A stretch of DNA of 64,000 nt from Dictyophora rubrovolvata (lineage: Eukaryota; Basidiomycota; Agaricomycetes; Phallales; Phallaceae): positions 186,001-250,000 of the forward strand of contig CP114119.1 of assembly GCA_029959195.1 (NCBI GenBank), read 5' to 3'. The stretch's first letter is position 1. Every line of letters starts with the position of its first letter. The notes under the pieces are model-generated. The model was not told the DNA's origin, searched no databases, and worked only from the letters and a program-made list of their open reading frames with translations. The translations under genes and the position numbers were made by a program. Positions 10,356 through 23,807 of the stretch are shown in pieces.

Positions 10356-11752
10356 CTATTGGTTTGATCGATGAAGGAGCCAATCTAATCCTGTCGTAAA
10401 ATCTTTCTTCTGCTTTGTCGTAGCTTTGATGTCAAGAGACACATAAAAACCGTGTGGACAACCAGGGTATCTTTATTGGGTTTCGTTAGAAAACTAACGT
10501 CACGGTAACGTCTTCAAATGTGGCGTTATATGGTGAAACTTACACATCAAGTTTAGTGGGTACACCAGCGTCTTTCAACATTCTTTCGTAAAGGAGTCCT
10601 TCATCTCGGAGTATGTCGCGTCCAGCTATTTGTATGTATGCTGGTGGTAAACCTTCAAAAGAGTCCGCCAGTAGAGGAGATACTTCTGGGTTGGCAGCGT
10701 TTTCTTTGCCGTGGTATGCTTCTATCAAAGTAATAAGAATTTAAATAAAAAGGCCGATTAGCCTACGTTGATGATCAACAAAAAGTGTGAAATGGCATCG
10801 CCCACCAGTGAAAGCGCATAATTGCTGCTTCGTTAGGAAACGTCCATCTTCGTCTCTGTCTACTGAAAGAAGATCGGATTTGAACCTGTTACGCAAACAA
10901 CCCTATGGGTTGTGCCTATGAAATATACAGCTCCAATTAAAAAAACATACCTTTCAGCTTGAGGATATGCTTGAGGGGATATGACCACTGGTAACGATAG
11001 CAGCTGCCCAGATATTATACCCTTAAGTTCCGGGTTTTTCAAACTTCGATGAGCCAGTACGGTTGCTATATTAGCACCAGACGACATCCCTCCTATAATA
11101 ACTCCTTTCGATTTATTTATAGACAGTTCGGCGTTGTTATCGAGGGCCTGTTGAGTCTGCTTCAGAATCAAAGTTATAAAATATTAATAACTATTGGAAA
11201 AACCCATTTAAACGCTGCCTGGCAATCATTAATGGGGATGGGGAACGGATGTTCAGGTGCTTTGCGCTGGTCGCCACATACGCAAGTAATCCTGGATTTA
11301 ACAGCTAGGCTGCGCAGTAATGCCTCTTCATTGTCGATACTTCCGAGTATAAAACCTATTTTCGCGGACCCATTAGCCCCCCAAAACGCGTTTTAGTATC
11401 ACGGTGCGTACCTCCACCATAAATATAAAATAACAGGGGGAAGCCCTCATTCTCTGCTTCGCTCGACGCAAGAGGAATGAATGCCTTTACAAGAATCTCG
11501 TCGTTCTCTACTGGAATACGTGCCTCAACAACCCTAAGTCCTTCTGTGACTACGAACAAAAATTCAAGCTATCATCCAAAGAGTTCAACGACTTCACGAA
11601 CTTTTCTCCTTAGTTGCATCTATTTGAGTTCTTATGGCCGCTATTGTTTCACGATAGTCGAGTAGCGAGTTTATGACCATGCCTTTAGGATAAAGATGTT
11701 CTACTGCAGCCCATTCGGGGTCGCGTTCAGATAAATAGGCATACTGTGCCAT
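10356..11752 (-). CDS. Alpha/beta hydrolase 1 (HSL/AADAC-like esterase)
   Basis: Seven exons (11752-11602, 11549-11412, 11355-11204, 11147-10951, 10885-10806, 10721-10544, 10470-10356) sum to 1011 nt, 336 aa. Start [15 protein letters not shown], shared by its paralogues. Family landmarks: an oxyanion strand where the usual HGGG is YGGG, nucleophile Ser in [10 protein letters not shown], Asp in GRDILRDEG, and His in YPGCPHGFY. No signal peptide, so it is probably cytosolic. Members hydrolyse short-chain esters; the natural substrate is unknown. It is the first of five paralogues in the window and sits head-to-tail with hydrolase 2. Confidence 0.9.
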
Positions 11753-12098
11753 TGCAAGTTGTGCGGGGTGGTGAAATTGCACTGCAGAGAGACGTCTCTG
11801 GGTACATTAAATAAAACCACGGATCCCATGGATCATCTTTGTTCGCGCTGGCATCAACCGGCATCAGATAGTGGTAGATCCGACTGAAAAACATTATTTT
11901 TTTCTTTTCCTGCGAATACCTAACAAATTACAACGACTACTGCCTAGGCGCACACAATGCAGCCCTTGGATGATGAAACTCAATCCGAATAAATACAGCT
12001 GCAATGACTAATTCCTTGGATACATCTTACAAATCGAATGTACTCGTATTCAGCATAATGATACGATTGGAACGACTAAAAGATAGAAGTCATAACCA

Positions 12099-13472
12099 TC
12101 ACGCTGTTCGATGAAGCAGCCAATCTAATCCAGCAGAAAGATCTTTCTGTTGTTGCTTCGTGGCTTTGAATTCTGAGAAAACAAGATGAAATCCGTGTGG
12201 AAAACCAGGGTATCTTCCATTCTTTTAAGTTAGAACGAAATACTTGATAATGTGGAAAATCAAATAAAGCTCACATATCGAGTTTAGTAGGAACACCCGC
12301 GTCTCTCAATAGCTTTTCGTAAAGTATCACTTCATCTCGAAGCATGTCGCGTCCGGCAGTTTGGAGGTACGCTCGTGGCAAGCCTTCGAAAGATTCAGAA
12401 AGTAAAGGTGACACTTCGGGATTGGCAGCGTTGTCTTTGCCGTGATATGCCTCTAGATTTAAATAAAAGTCAGCGATCAATGAAAAACAAGGAGATGCTA
12501 CTTTCTGACCAGTGAATTTGAGCAACTGGTCCTGAGTCAGAAGATATCCATCTTCGTTTTTATCAAATGAAAGAAGCTCGGATTTAAATCTACGGAATAA
12601 CGTAAAAGAAAGAAATACTTTGACGGATGCAAACTTACTTATCAGGGTAGGCGTGAGGCGATATGACACATGGCATCACCAGCAATTGACCAGATACTAC
12701 TGCTTTGAGTTCCGGATCTTTCAAGCTTCTATGAGCCATTACTGATGCTATGTTGGCACCTGAAGACATTCCGCCAATGACAACTCCTTTAGACACATTG
12801 ACCGACAGTTCGGATACATGATTCAAAGCCTGTTATGAAGTGGTTAACGTAATAAACCATTTGAGCTGAGTTATTCGTAATACCCATTTGAGGACTGCCT
12901 CGCTGTCATGAATCGCAAAGGGGTATGGATGTTCTGGTGCCAAACGCTGATCGCCACAAACACAGGTAACCCGGGAATTAACGGCTAAATTACGCAGGAA
13001 TGGCTCCTCATCATCAACAGTGCCTTGTATCCAACCTGTTTGAGACATTTTTTGTTATTAGTTTGAAGAATATTCCGTGGATTAGTTGTATATACCTCCA
13101 CCATGCAACCATTGAAACAAAGGGAAACCGCCAGTCTCGCCGTCTCGTGCATCAGGAATAAATGCCTTCACAAGGATTTCACCGTTATCGACAGGAATGT
13201 GTGCTTCAATCACTTTAAGTCCCTCCGTAGCTGTAAGTTTTGAAAAAAATAAGAAGAGATTGAAACAATATTAATCAGTATTGATGAGTATCGTTGGAAT
13301 TTCCATAAATGAGCTCACCGCCTTTTATTTTGAATGCGCTAACCTGTGCTTTCAAAGATAATACCTTTTCACGAAAATCAGGTATGGATTCTACGACATG
13401 TCCTTTCGGAAAATGCGGTTCAACGGCGGCCCATTCGGGATCGTACTCAGAGTAGTGAGCGTTCTGAGACAT
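12099..13472 (-). CDS. Alpha/beta hydrolase 2 (HSL/AADAC-like esterase)
   Basis: Paralogue of the gene at 10356-11752 with the same exon pattern. Start ATG 13472 ([19 protein letters not shown]). This copy keeps a classic HGGG (FQWLHGGG). Nucleophile [10 protein letters not shown], Asp in GRDMLRDEVILYEKLL, and His in YPGFPHGFH; stop at 12099. The tail '[12 protein letters not shown]' matches hydrolase 1 ([11 protein letters not shown]), supporting a tandem duplication. Substrate unknown. I checked exon ends by homology to hydrolase 1 rather than summing every exon. Confidence 0.87.
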
Positions 13473-14535
13473 CGCGAATTTGCGACTGGAAGACCTGGAA
13501 AGACCGCAGTTTGCGATTTAAATAGTTCTTCAATTATCAGATCTATGTTCAATGTGGAGCTTTCGGCCTTGTCAGGCCATGTCAGACCTTGCTTACGGCA
13601 TTTTTCACCTCATCTCAATTACGCAAATCCTCGGAATTCTGATGCGCAGTGTCGATCGTTGTCTTATAAGAAGATGAAATAGAATTGAGAAAGAGGAAAG
13701 AGGATGCTCAGAGAAGCTATTCATAGACTGAAGGACATGAGGATGAACCAGTAGATTCCGGCGTCTACGCCGACTGTACGGTCTACCAGTATTTGCCGGG
13801 ATTAGCTAAGATTTTGATGCCGTTTTTCATCGTTCTTTTCTCATCCAAACACACCGTATTGTCAGCCTTATTCTTCCTCGACTTCAACTACAAAATACCC
13901 TAGTCTTTTTACTAAGGATTCATATTTCTCTTACTATGCGAGACCGACGCAGCTACAGATTCCGCCTATCGCAAAGAATTTTTGGAGTTTTGGTAACCTT
14001 TATGAACTCTCGGCGTGATGGAGTCTGGACAATATATTGTCGATCATCCGAAACCCTTATGAGGCAATATGCAAGGACATGCAGCAACGTGGACTTGGGT
14101 TTCTAACACATACGAAAAATCATGGCCAAGGTCATCGTCAGGTGAAAGGATCGAGACGTTGTTGTACAAGTATTACGTCTCCCAACTTGAAATTTAATTC
14201 TGTGCGTGGATCGTTATAGAGTTCCAATATGACTATTTTGAGTGGTCTGACGTCCTATTTTAGTGAATTGACACATTTCTATTTTTTATTGTATAGACAA
14301 GGTCATCACACATTGACATTGACAGTTCGGCACGTGTTTATGACAGTTCGATGTTTACTTCAATCGGACTTATCCTACACATAGTAAGCTTCACGATCGA
14401 AGTCAAATCGAAGCTGTCAAGCTGGGGTTAGTTGCCTCGTGGACATACAATACGGTAGATCACCGGACTCACCAATAGAAACCAAGTACCAAATCATTGT
14501 TCTGGCGACTCAATTTGGCTTTATTTAGAAAAGGA
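13473..14535. other. Intergenic, no gene seen
   Basis: Upstream of hydrolase 2. Short ORFs only (for example 13398-13682 +, which overlaps the hydrolase start). Nothing recognisable. Confidence 0.4.
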
Positions 14536-15061
14536 ATGAGTCAAATAGATAGTAAAGAGATTATTGAGTTGATCAAGAAGATCATGGTACGTTTTTGCTT
14601 ATCACAAAAGTTGAAATAATTCACTCGAAGCCAAAGAACCAGAACACTCCAACGATTTAGTTGAAACCCTCTGTTCATGTTTGATGACATTCATAATGCA
14701 TCGGCCCGCGCCTCATTTCAAACTCTGAAGCATGATATCATGAATTGAAGGCGTTTACTCTCCGTAGTCTTTCTATTCCGACGACGATCTCAATACCTCA
14801 GAAGATTCTCATCCTGACTCTAAATTCAAGAAGCAAGCTGGCCGACCTAACGGGTAATAAAGAGTCCTTCCCTTCCATTGTGGGGATTAAATGTATACGG
14901 TGCAGATAAGCCACTAGATCGCATAATTTACTAGGACGTGGCGAAAGATGTTCAACTTCCCTGCACCCCTATTTGGAAATTGCGCATTGCTGTGGAGCGA
15001 ATCAGCGCTTTCGGCCGGTACTGCTATTACGTTAGGTGGAATTCTTGCAGATCTATCATGA
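14536..15061 (+). CDS. Possible small three-exon gene of unknown function
   Basis: Exons 14536-14586, 14768-14853 and 14935-15061 join in one frame to 87 aa with consensus donors (gtacgt, gtaata) and tag acceptors. The chain starts MSQIDSKEIIELIKKIM, has an acidic then basic middle (YSDDDLNTSEDSHPDSKFKK) and ends with a small-residue, partly hydrophobic stretch (LLWSESALSAGTAITLGG, then ILADLS). The first intron would be 181 nt, long for this genome. I do not recognise a family. It could be a real small gene, a fragment of a larger decayed gene, or chance. Confidence 0.25.
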
Positions 15062-18000
15062 GAATAGGCTGTTTTTTTTTTCAAATGAAGATCTTAGCGA
15101 TTGGATTTGTTGTCCTAACCGAAGACCCTTCCCGATGACGTCGATGACAGTGCGTATCATATACATATTGACGTTTCGTTAACACGCGAGGACAGCAGAC
15201 TAATGTGACTTGACGTTAATGCTTCGAGACTTGAAAGGCGTATATACTTTACTCTAAAAAGGTATACAGAGAGCTAGAAGTCTTTCAAAAGCCAGGACTT
15301 AGTGCCCACTGTGAAGGGGACCAAGGTCCGATCTTCCGAGTTTAGGATGTTTTATTTAATCGCTTAAGATTTGCTAGTGTATTACGGTATGTAAATACAT
15401 CGCGTATGCTGTTTGAAGGTCATCACGAGAAAATAGACACTGCTATTGAATCTTCATGTCGAGCTGGCTGCGCATGCCTAAATGGAGTATCTCCGTATGG
15501 ATAGGATGCGTATTTTGTGGAGAAGTCCATTGGACCGTGTATCATTTAATGCGTTTCACTTGAAATGTTGAATCGTTTGTAGAGTCATAACTGCTAGCTT
15601 CATACGTATCTGACCAATGAGCATAATCATGATCTACAGTCATTCAAGTCGAGTGATTACAGGTACTCACGCTCTTAACCTGAGACTACAGCACATTGAA
15701 TTAAATGTAAGGAACCCACCGACACGGCTGGAGTTATCAACTACTGATCAAGTACTTTCTTTGCATGATAATTCAAGTTGTACATATTACATAGTGGCAG
15801 TATACCCCTGTTCCTTTTGAATCATGATGTGTTGACGTCGAAGTTCGATACTAGGGCACGTCACTTTAATTCTAAAGATAGTACGGCAAATTGCTGAATG
15901 GTCAAGGACACGGAAGCGAGATTCGCTACGTTACCGCGTAATATATATCACTGGCATACATACGTAAATACAATTATGTACATCTCTATATACTGTGCGG
16001 ATCAAACCTCGCTATCATTTCCGCTGTATTGTATCGTAATTGAACTCTTTTGCCGAAATTTCGTTTAGCTGATTGAACGGCTACCCGGTGTTGGAGTGTG
16101 AGAAGAGATACGTATGTATATACATTACATGGGGACTATTCTTTTTTCTCCATTTGGGAAATTGTCCGCTCAAGTTCACAGTTACATTAGTCCTTCATCT
16201 CAGTCGACTCAACGTGGGTACCAACGTCAAACATCAAAACAATGGTATAACCTATGTGACCTATCATAAGACCAATTGATTCTAGTTTCTAGGAACATTA
16301 ACACCTTTCCACTAGTGATAATGCTAGTGACCGGGAACCTCACGGTACTTAACGGTTCTCCCAAATCCATCAACTTCTAGAAGCTATTCGAATCTTCTCT
16401 TGATGAAGCCCGTCTCAGAATCCTAATCATCTGACTCACCGGCGTACTATGTAGGTATGTATATTCTTCCCTGCACGCGAGGATAGAATAGACTACATAT
16501 TCAGCTATGAGCGGATACAGACGAGCATGCGCACCCCGCGGAGAAGCGTGTGCGTCGCGTTCATATATATACATACAGTGTAAGTGTGATTTCCGACGCG
16601 AAAGGCTCGGCGATGCCGCCGGTCTCGACGAGAGTGGAGGGAAACTTTATTTGACTGATGAGGATGCCCGCGCGCGCTCTAAAGAGAAAAAACTAAGCTC
16701 GCGGAGAGTGGAATAATCATCTTATCAATTCAATATTGTTAGCTGGACGTTGTGTGGTCAGGACGCGTAACAGTGTAATACCAGTCTTACATTGATGTGT
16801 ATGTATGTATATTGGTCTGGACAAACTCCCAGTTTTGCCCCTTTGGTGGGCTATAGATCTAGATTTTTGAATTAGGTGTTAATCAGCGGGGGAAATTGGG
16901 GGTGTGGGGAATAATAATTGTATTGTATTGTACACATTCGTCTCGGACGCGCGCGCGCGTGCTGCCGGTGGAGCCAAAGGCTCAAAGCTGGATGGTGTGT
17001 CGATCGACGTTCGCGTTCCTTGATCGCTGTGTATAATTTGTTGGCACTTTTCCGAAAGAAATCGGCGTTCAGCGCAAGCGACCATTGTACATCAAAGAGT
17101 CTGAAAGCTGATCTTTTCTGTAAATGGACATTTCTCCTTTCTCCGTTCAATTTAAGATTTGTCACTCATTCCGTTACAGTGAAGAGACATCACTGAATCA
17201 AGATATCATGGTTTCCAAGTGGTGTGATGTCTACCTCCTCCGACTGTTCGGGATGGCCGACTTTTATAAGAGAGCTTGATACACCGAGTTCAAAGAAAAC
17301 ACACCACGCTACTATTAGTTAAACTTTGAGAAAAATCAGATCGTGTGTACATACATAACATATAGCAACCACGAACTTGAAAATTCAAGGTCGCCTTCAA
17401 CGCGCAAACCAATGGACAGCGTGCTGACTTATATTGTACGCCGGTCAGAACGCACAAATGAAAGCGGTAGCTGGCTCATCAAAGCTTATCAGTATACTAT
17501 AAAGTAACAATATAAGACGGTGATTAAAACTCACAACCAATAATCAAGCTTGGCTTTTAGATGTCTATTCATTCAACCACCTCCATCAGTATTATTGAGT
17601 GATGTCTCGCCTGCCAATCCTATATGGTATATCAATGTATATAGAGTGATAACCGTTGATGAGATGCTTTCGACTTCCAGTTCCTCCTTACGGCGTATTT
17701 ATTTTATGCCTTGATCAAGATCGACGTTGAACTTTTTCATCATCAGTGAAATCGTAGTTACCTACTTGCCAAATTTGCTAGTCTCCGGCGTTGAAAGGAT
17801 ACCAAGTCCGTATTATTACCACTTTACGCTGCAAGGGGTTTGCTCTTGGAGCAGCCAACTTCTGCAACATTGAAGGGGTGGGTGTTCGGATTCTTTAGAT
17901 TCAAGCCACACACGTGATGGAGTGTCGTACAAGTGGCACTGACAGCTGCTGGCTTCCGGAATTCTGTATTCAAATCAAGAAAGATTTTTCATTTCCACTG

Positions 18001-19853
18001 AGAACCGGATATACAGATAGTCCAGTACTTACTATCAGGTACATGATCGTGCGGTTTTTTATCTACATATTTCCAAGTTTTTTTGGGTTTTGGAGGTACG
18101 GAAGAAGTAGCAAATCCCATGCCAACAGGCACCGCTGGATAGTCAAGATAGTCAAGATGAATCGTGCATACTTCCAGTATGAAATGTTACATTCACGAAC
18201 TCGAAAGATGATCCACAAGTTATCCGATTTTTATTTTTTTTCGAAGTTAGTGCGAGGTCCAGATTACAGGGGACGGGTAAAGTCCAGACAGAACATATAC
18301 CTCCGCTATGTACCTAAGCCAGACGATCATTTCTTGTTCTAGCTCCGGCGGACATGATTGCCCATGCGAGCCCGCATCAGCTCGCGTAACGTGCACAATA
18401 TATTACGCGTGGAGAAGGTTTCTGACAAGCGGTGGGAGAAGAAAACACATACATAGAAAGTATGGCTGTTTCGTTGACGATGAGTTTTTTAGATGGATCG
18501 ATGGATAGGTAATGATAATAATAATTTTTTGATTGTCGCCGTATGCGGTATGCGTTAGCCTGTTGAGATGATGGATTTTCTTCTATCAAGAATTGAGCGG
18601 GGATGGCTTTCTTTCTTTCTGTCTTGCAGTTGAATGTTTTACGATTGCAGTTACGCGAACGCTCCGAGTTTTGAGTTCCTCGAAAAAAAGAAAGAAAAGG
18701 GGATTCAGGCCCAAGGCCCAAAGACTACTTTTAACTTGTTAAGCGTAGCTGAAACTGACAGCCGTCGCATGCACATATGTATATATATTGAGGAAGGAAG
18801 TCTTAGCTTAGCCACACGTACCTGAATATCGAATTCGGTTCTTTTCAGCACCCTTGAAACGCCTCAGCTCCAAATCTTCCTAAATCTGAAAAGACTTGTT
18901 GTCGGACCTTTTTTCAGACCAACCCGAGATCAGTGTGGCATCAATCATCTCCGCGTCATGCTTCACCCTCAAAACATCAGAGAAAAAAAACCAGCGCGGT
19001 AAGCCACAGCAACGGTTCTGTAGTATGCGATGGGAACGCAGGAAGACAGGAAGAACTCGGACTGACTATGAAGCTATCGTTCACCACCAAAACAGTAAGG
19101 TTTTGCGGAGTGCAAGATTCCGCGCAGTTTTCTTTTTTTTTTTCTCAGGTGACGAGAGAAGTGGGGTCACAAAATTTATAGCCCTTTGCCTGCCTTCGCC
19201 TCTTTTGCTTCCTTTTTTTGCTTGAAATGGACTAACTCCATTCGACGCCTTGTACTATGTAGTACTAAAACCTATATCTCCGAAACAAGTATTATGTACA
19301 ATCTTGAATATACTCTCGTGCGTACCCTCCAAAAAGGAAGAAATGATCGCCCTACGCCAAAGAGAAAAACAATTGCTTGGTATTAGCCCCACCTGTCATG
19401 TCCCTGACTGCAAGAAGCTTTTTTTTTTGCTACTCTTACATACACAGTAACCACATTCTTTTCTAAACGAACACCGGCCCTTAAAGCCCTTTCAGCCCGG
19501 TTTAAGCGCCATCGCCCCGGTTCCACCCCTCTAAGCCTGATAGCCTTTTTTTTGCGTTGAGAAGCTTCTTATTCTATCGCTTAGGAATTTACCGAAATTG
19601 GACTAAATTTTGAATGGGGAGGAAAAATAGAGAGATTTCCCTTATTTTGGGATTAAAAATTAATTTTATATATTTTCTGTTACACAGTTGGTTGCTCTGC
19701 AACTGCTCTGCTTAAAAGACCGAAGGAGGCGCACCGTTTTCCCCCAACTGCTCTCTGCAGCTTCCCCCATTGTCTGTCTCCGTTGACTGTTCTGTTCCTT
19801 GGCGTTGTCCTCCTCGTCGTCGTCAGCAAACCAAAGCAAAAGAAAAGACAAAG
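15062..19853. other. 4.8-kb gene-poor stretch
   Basis: Neither strand shows a chain of exons with motifs. Only short ORFs occur, many formed by low-complexity runs. There are scattered tetranucleotide-like CATA/TATG tracts (for example 15950-15990 and 16800-16815), CG dinucleotide-rich patches (16665-16680, 16945-16965) and homopolymer T runs near 18230 and 19130. The last 150 bases are presumably the promoter of the transporter at 19854. Confidence 0.45.
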
Positions 19854-22125
19854 ATGTCAGACCACGCCATAACAGTCACTCTTCCCGCTCTTGACTCAAT
19901 AGTCCAACCGTCGTCTCCCCCACCGTCCCGTCCATCGATGACCATCGCACCCACGCCTTCGCCTGTGCCTACCACTCGTCCAACAGGGCGCAGCCAATCC
20001 GTGTCTTCAGCCGACAAGGACTCGTTGAAAAAGGGTGGTGCCCAAATGACAACTGCTTCGGCTGAGTGTGTTGCTGTCGTGCCTACAACCAACACCCCGG
20101 GATATGAATATTTGGATGAGTTGGAGGAGATGAAGATAAGACGCAGCAGAGTAGCCGAGACCGGTCATCGTCCGCCTGGTCATATTGGTCGTGTTATGTT
20201 GCCCGTGTTTGCTGCGTTGACGTTGGCCTGGTGGATTAGTGGTTTGATTGTCAAAGAGGCCAAACATCAGTGGTAAGCCTTGCAGAAAACCGCATATATG
20301 CGCGAACTTCATTCAACTTTGTCTGTAGGATTCCTCGTTCCTTATGGGCCTGGTTCTTCCTCCTCGTTACCCTCTTTCGTCTCATCCCCGCCACCTTTGT
20401 GTCCAGGCCTGTTGGCAAAGTCTGTGAGATGGTTTCCACTCCTCTGTCGCAGTATCCGTATCATGCCAAACTCGGCATGTTGTGGGCTTGTGCAGTCGCT
20501 ATCACCTTCGGGACTGCTTTTGGCGCGGCTCGTCCTTCCGTAAGATCTTTTTTTTTTTTAAAAAAAAAACTAATATTCAAAACACTAAACCATCTGTCAG
20601 GGCACGTCAATCCCCGACCGAGTAATCTCACTTTCAGGCATATACTTCACCCAACTCGTCCTAGTATCAATGTCCCACGACAAAAAATCCATCAACTGGT
20701 TCGCCATCCCCCGCTCCATCATCCTCCAACAAGCCTTAGCGCTTTTCATCCTCCGCGCTGACGCGGGTCTTAAATTCTTCAACTGGATAAATCAGGCAAC
20801 CGCCGATTTCCAGAGTTCGGCTGTCGCGGCTACAGCTTTGATTTTTGATCCTGCTACGACTGCTAAAGGATGGTTTTTCGTTACCGGTTTGGCGACTATG
20901 ATTTTCTTGACTGCATGGGTGCAGATGTTGTATTGGTTTAATTGGATGCAATGGTTTACTAAGCAATTGTGAGCTTGAGTCGAGCTGAGTTAGACTGGAA
21001 AAACTGAATTCGTCTTCTTTTTTTTTAAAAAAAAAAAAGTGCCTTCCTTGGATACCACCTCTTCTCCGCCTCAGGCGCCGAAACGTTCGTCGCACTCTGG
21101 TCTCCATGGTTTGGTCAGGTCCACAGCGCAATCCTCATCAACCCTTACATCGACAGCATGACGAACAGCGAACTCGCTAGCGTCATGGCAACCTCAATGT
21201 CCTCCGTCTCTTCACTCATGATGCTCTCCTACTCCGGCAACCTTCAGATCCCGCTTCGCTCTTTGCTCGCCATATCGGGTATCCTCATTCCGGCTGGTAT
21301 CATGAATGCTAAAATCGTGTTCCCCGAGTCGACCCAGCCGGATGAAAAGACGGGTACTATGCTTGAGCCGCTTACGAAGACCAGAGAGAGTACATGTGCG
21401 AATAGGAAGAAGATCAATTTGAGGAAGGCTGTTGATATTTTGGATGCGTTGAGTGATGGTGCTTTGTTAGGTCTCAAGGTTGCCGGATGGGTCTTGTAAG
21501 TTTTTCCCCTTTGGTTCTTCAACCGCTGCAATCCCGTTAATTTTCACCGACCAGATCAAACTTCTTCTCAGTTCTCGCTCTCCTAGTTGTAGTAGACGGT
21601 CTCCTGATTTACACCTTCCGCTCCTTCGGCGTCCACGCTTTAGACCTCCACCTTGTCATAGCCGCCCCACTCGCGCCGTTAACCTTCTTCCTCGGTGTCC
21701 CGCGCAATGAAGTCTGGCGGACAGCCTACATCCTCTCTGGCAAATTGCTCGTTTCCTCCGATTACGCAATGGCCGCTCTCAATGCCGCAGCACTAGGCAC
21801 TACAGGTGCTACAAGTGCGAATATTGGTCCGGGAAGTGGAGCGGGTCCGTTGAGCGAACGTGCTTATAATGTCATGGTCGGTGCGCTTGCCAATACGGCT
21901 AACCTTGGAAGTTTGGGTGTCCAAGTTGGTGTTATGACTGCTCTTGCGCCCGGGAGGAAGGGTGCTATTTGCAAGAGTGCTATTTTGGCGTTGTTGGTTG
22001 CTACGGTACGTGAAAAAGTGATGTGTAGTGACTGTTGTTGTGTCACGCGTTGAAACTTTTTTCTTTTTTTTCCCTCGCAGGTATCGACGATCCAAGCTGC
22101 TTGCGTCGCTGCAAGCTTATTCTAA
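19854..22125 (+). CDS. Concentrative nucleoside transporter (CNT/SLC28 family)
   Basis: Six exons (19854-20272, 20329-20539, 20601-20968, 21040-21495, 21555-22005, 22081-22125) sum to 1950 nt, 649 aa. The N-terminal about 110 residues are Ser/Pro/Thr rich and probably cytosolic. A series of membrane segments follows. CNT family landmarks: FILRADAGLKFFNWI, the SGAETFVALWSPWFGQ core, 'LINPYIDSMTNSELASVM', 'AKIVFPEST', and a C-terminal core 'DALSDGALLGLKVAGWVL'. CNT proteins import nucleosides with Na+ or H+ across the plasma membrane; the coupling ion is not evident here. Introns 2 and 3 each hold a long T run followed directly by a long A run. Confidence 0.87.
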
Positions 22126-23807
22126 AGGTTCCCCCCCACCCGTCCCTGCCTGCCCGCCTCTAAATGTGTTTTAACGTGTGTAATGTATTCGAAATCCTCC
22201 CCTTGCTCCGACGTTTTTCGGCCCTCGTTTGGTTTTTTTCGCAAGGCTTAGACCTCGTTCAGTCGTCGTCTCTCGTCATTTTATCTAACGTAAAAAATTA
22301 TGTGTTGTATGTGTACGATCTACGTCTTTATTACGGCCCCATGTCCTCATCTCAACGGTTAACGGCTTTTTAACGTGGCTTATCCCCTTCCCCCCTTACG
22401 TGCCACCCCCTCCCCTTCCACGAAAAATGGACACTTATTATTCCTCATCCCCCCCTTATTTGTTCATTAATATTCATATGTTCGTGTTCTTGTCTTTTAT
22501 CATTGTTGTTGTTGTTGTTGTCTTGTTCGTGTCTCTTGTTCTTTTATCGCTTCATACTTCATCACCACACCACACCCACATCTCGAGCCCACCACGATTC
22601 TACTCTACCATCACGATCCCCACGATCCCGCCATCTCATCAGTATATACCAAAAATTTGGCTTTACCATGTGCATATCAAAAATATCTCAAATGTCGCAA
22701 TTTTATCTCTTATTCATCCCGTCTTGCCTTCGAAGAACAAAACCATGCGCATACACATTTGCATGCCTGCATAAAATATATTAAGTTTTTTCTTCATTTT
22801 TTTTTTGAATCCCTTTTCCTTTCTTTTTTCTTTTCCGTGACGTGTGAGTGTGGTTGTGGTGTGTGGCCTTTTCAAGGATCGTGGTGTTTTTTCCTCTTCT
22901 CATCTTCATTTATTTTCTTTCGAGACCTGGGGAAAGGAGGCCTGAAACGTTAAAAGCACCCCGAACACCAACAAAGACGTACGGGGGCAAAATTCTTCCG
23001 ATTTGCTGTTTTATCGCTTTTTTTTAAGTTAAAAGGGGAGGCGAATTGATGAACGACTTCTGATGACTGAAAAAACACTGGATTCTTGGTTTGGTTCTTT
23101 GATACTTATACGACAAACTCATGCACGGGCAGGCAAACATCATCGTAACTGGGAACCTAACATTTAAAATCGACGTATTTGTTAAAACAAATAATACCCC
23201 CACACTCATTTATATTCGTTTTCTTTATACCACTCCTTTTAATTTGATTATTTTATCTACATTATTTTTTCCGATCTTTATTTCCATACTTTCTAATCCC
23301 GAAACTCTTGAAGTCTAATTATTCCCAAGCTCAAGCTAAACAGGTGCGGTTATTATAGATATATTAGTTGGTGTCAACACCTGCGTGTTTATTTGTTTGT
23401 TTTGTCTTGTTTTGGTGATTCGCGTGATCCCTCTATTAGCGGTTAATATGTGATTATTATCGAAGTTTATTCTGTAGGTACATGTAGCAGTAGTATATGT
23501 AGATCTGCCTGTTATATAATTTAATAGAAAACTCGCAAGAAGCTTTGACGATTGGAATCCTCGATGGCGTATATTTACATACTGAACGCAATTCAAATGG
23601 ACTTTGTTTCCTTTATCCACACATACTATATTGGGTGCACGTGTTGTTATTTTCAAGCTAGTTTCGCGCTCACACATTGCCAACATTGGCCTTTCAAGAT
23701 ATAATCAATTTCATTTCATTCTTATTCTCATTGATCATTCCTTGAGACATGATCAACATTTCGATATATCACATACAAATATTTCAAAAAACAAAATGGA
23801 GCAAATT
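22126..23807. other. Pyrimidine-rich and AT-rich intergenic region
   Basis: It holds T/C-rich low-complexity sequence (for example about 22400-22620 and 22790-22920) that yields spurious ORFs full of Phe, Leu, Ser and His. No motif-bearing gene was found. It includes the 3' region of the transporter. Confidence 0.45.

Noticed and set aside
15062-19853. Several ORFs of 60-140 codons in the gene-poor block (for example 17914-18342 and 18896-19225)
   Set aside because: They lack motifs, splice partners and consistent composition, and many depend on homopolymer or CG-rich runs.
22400-22953. Overlapping plus-strand ORFs rich in Phe, Leu, Ser and His
   Set aside because: They arise from T/C-rich low-complexity sequence in the transporter 3' region; no domain or stable frame.
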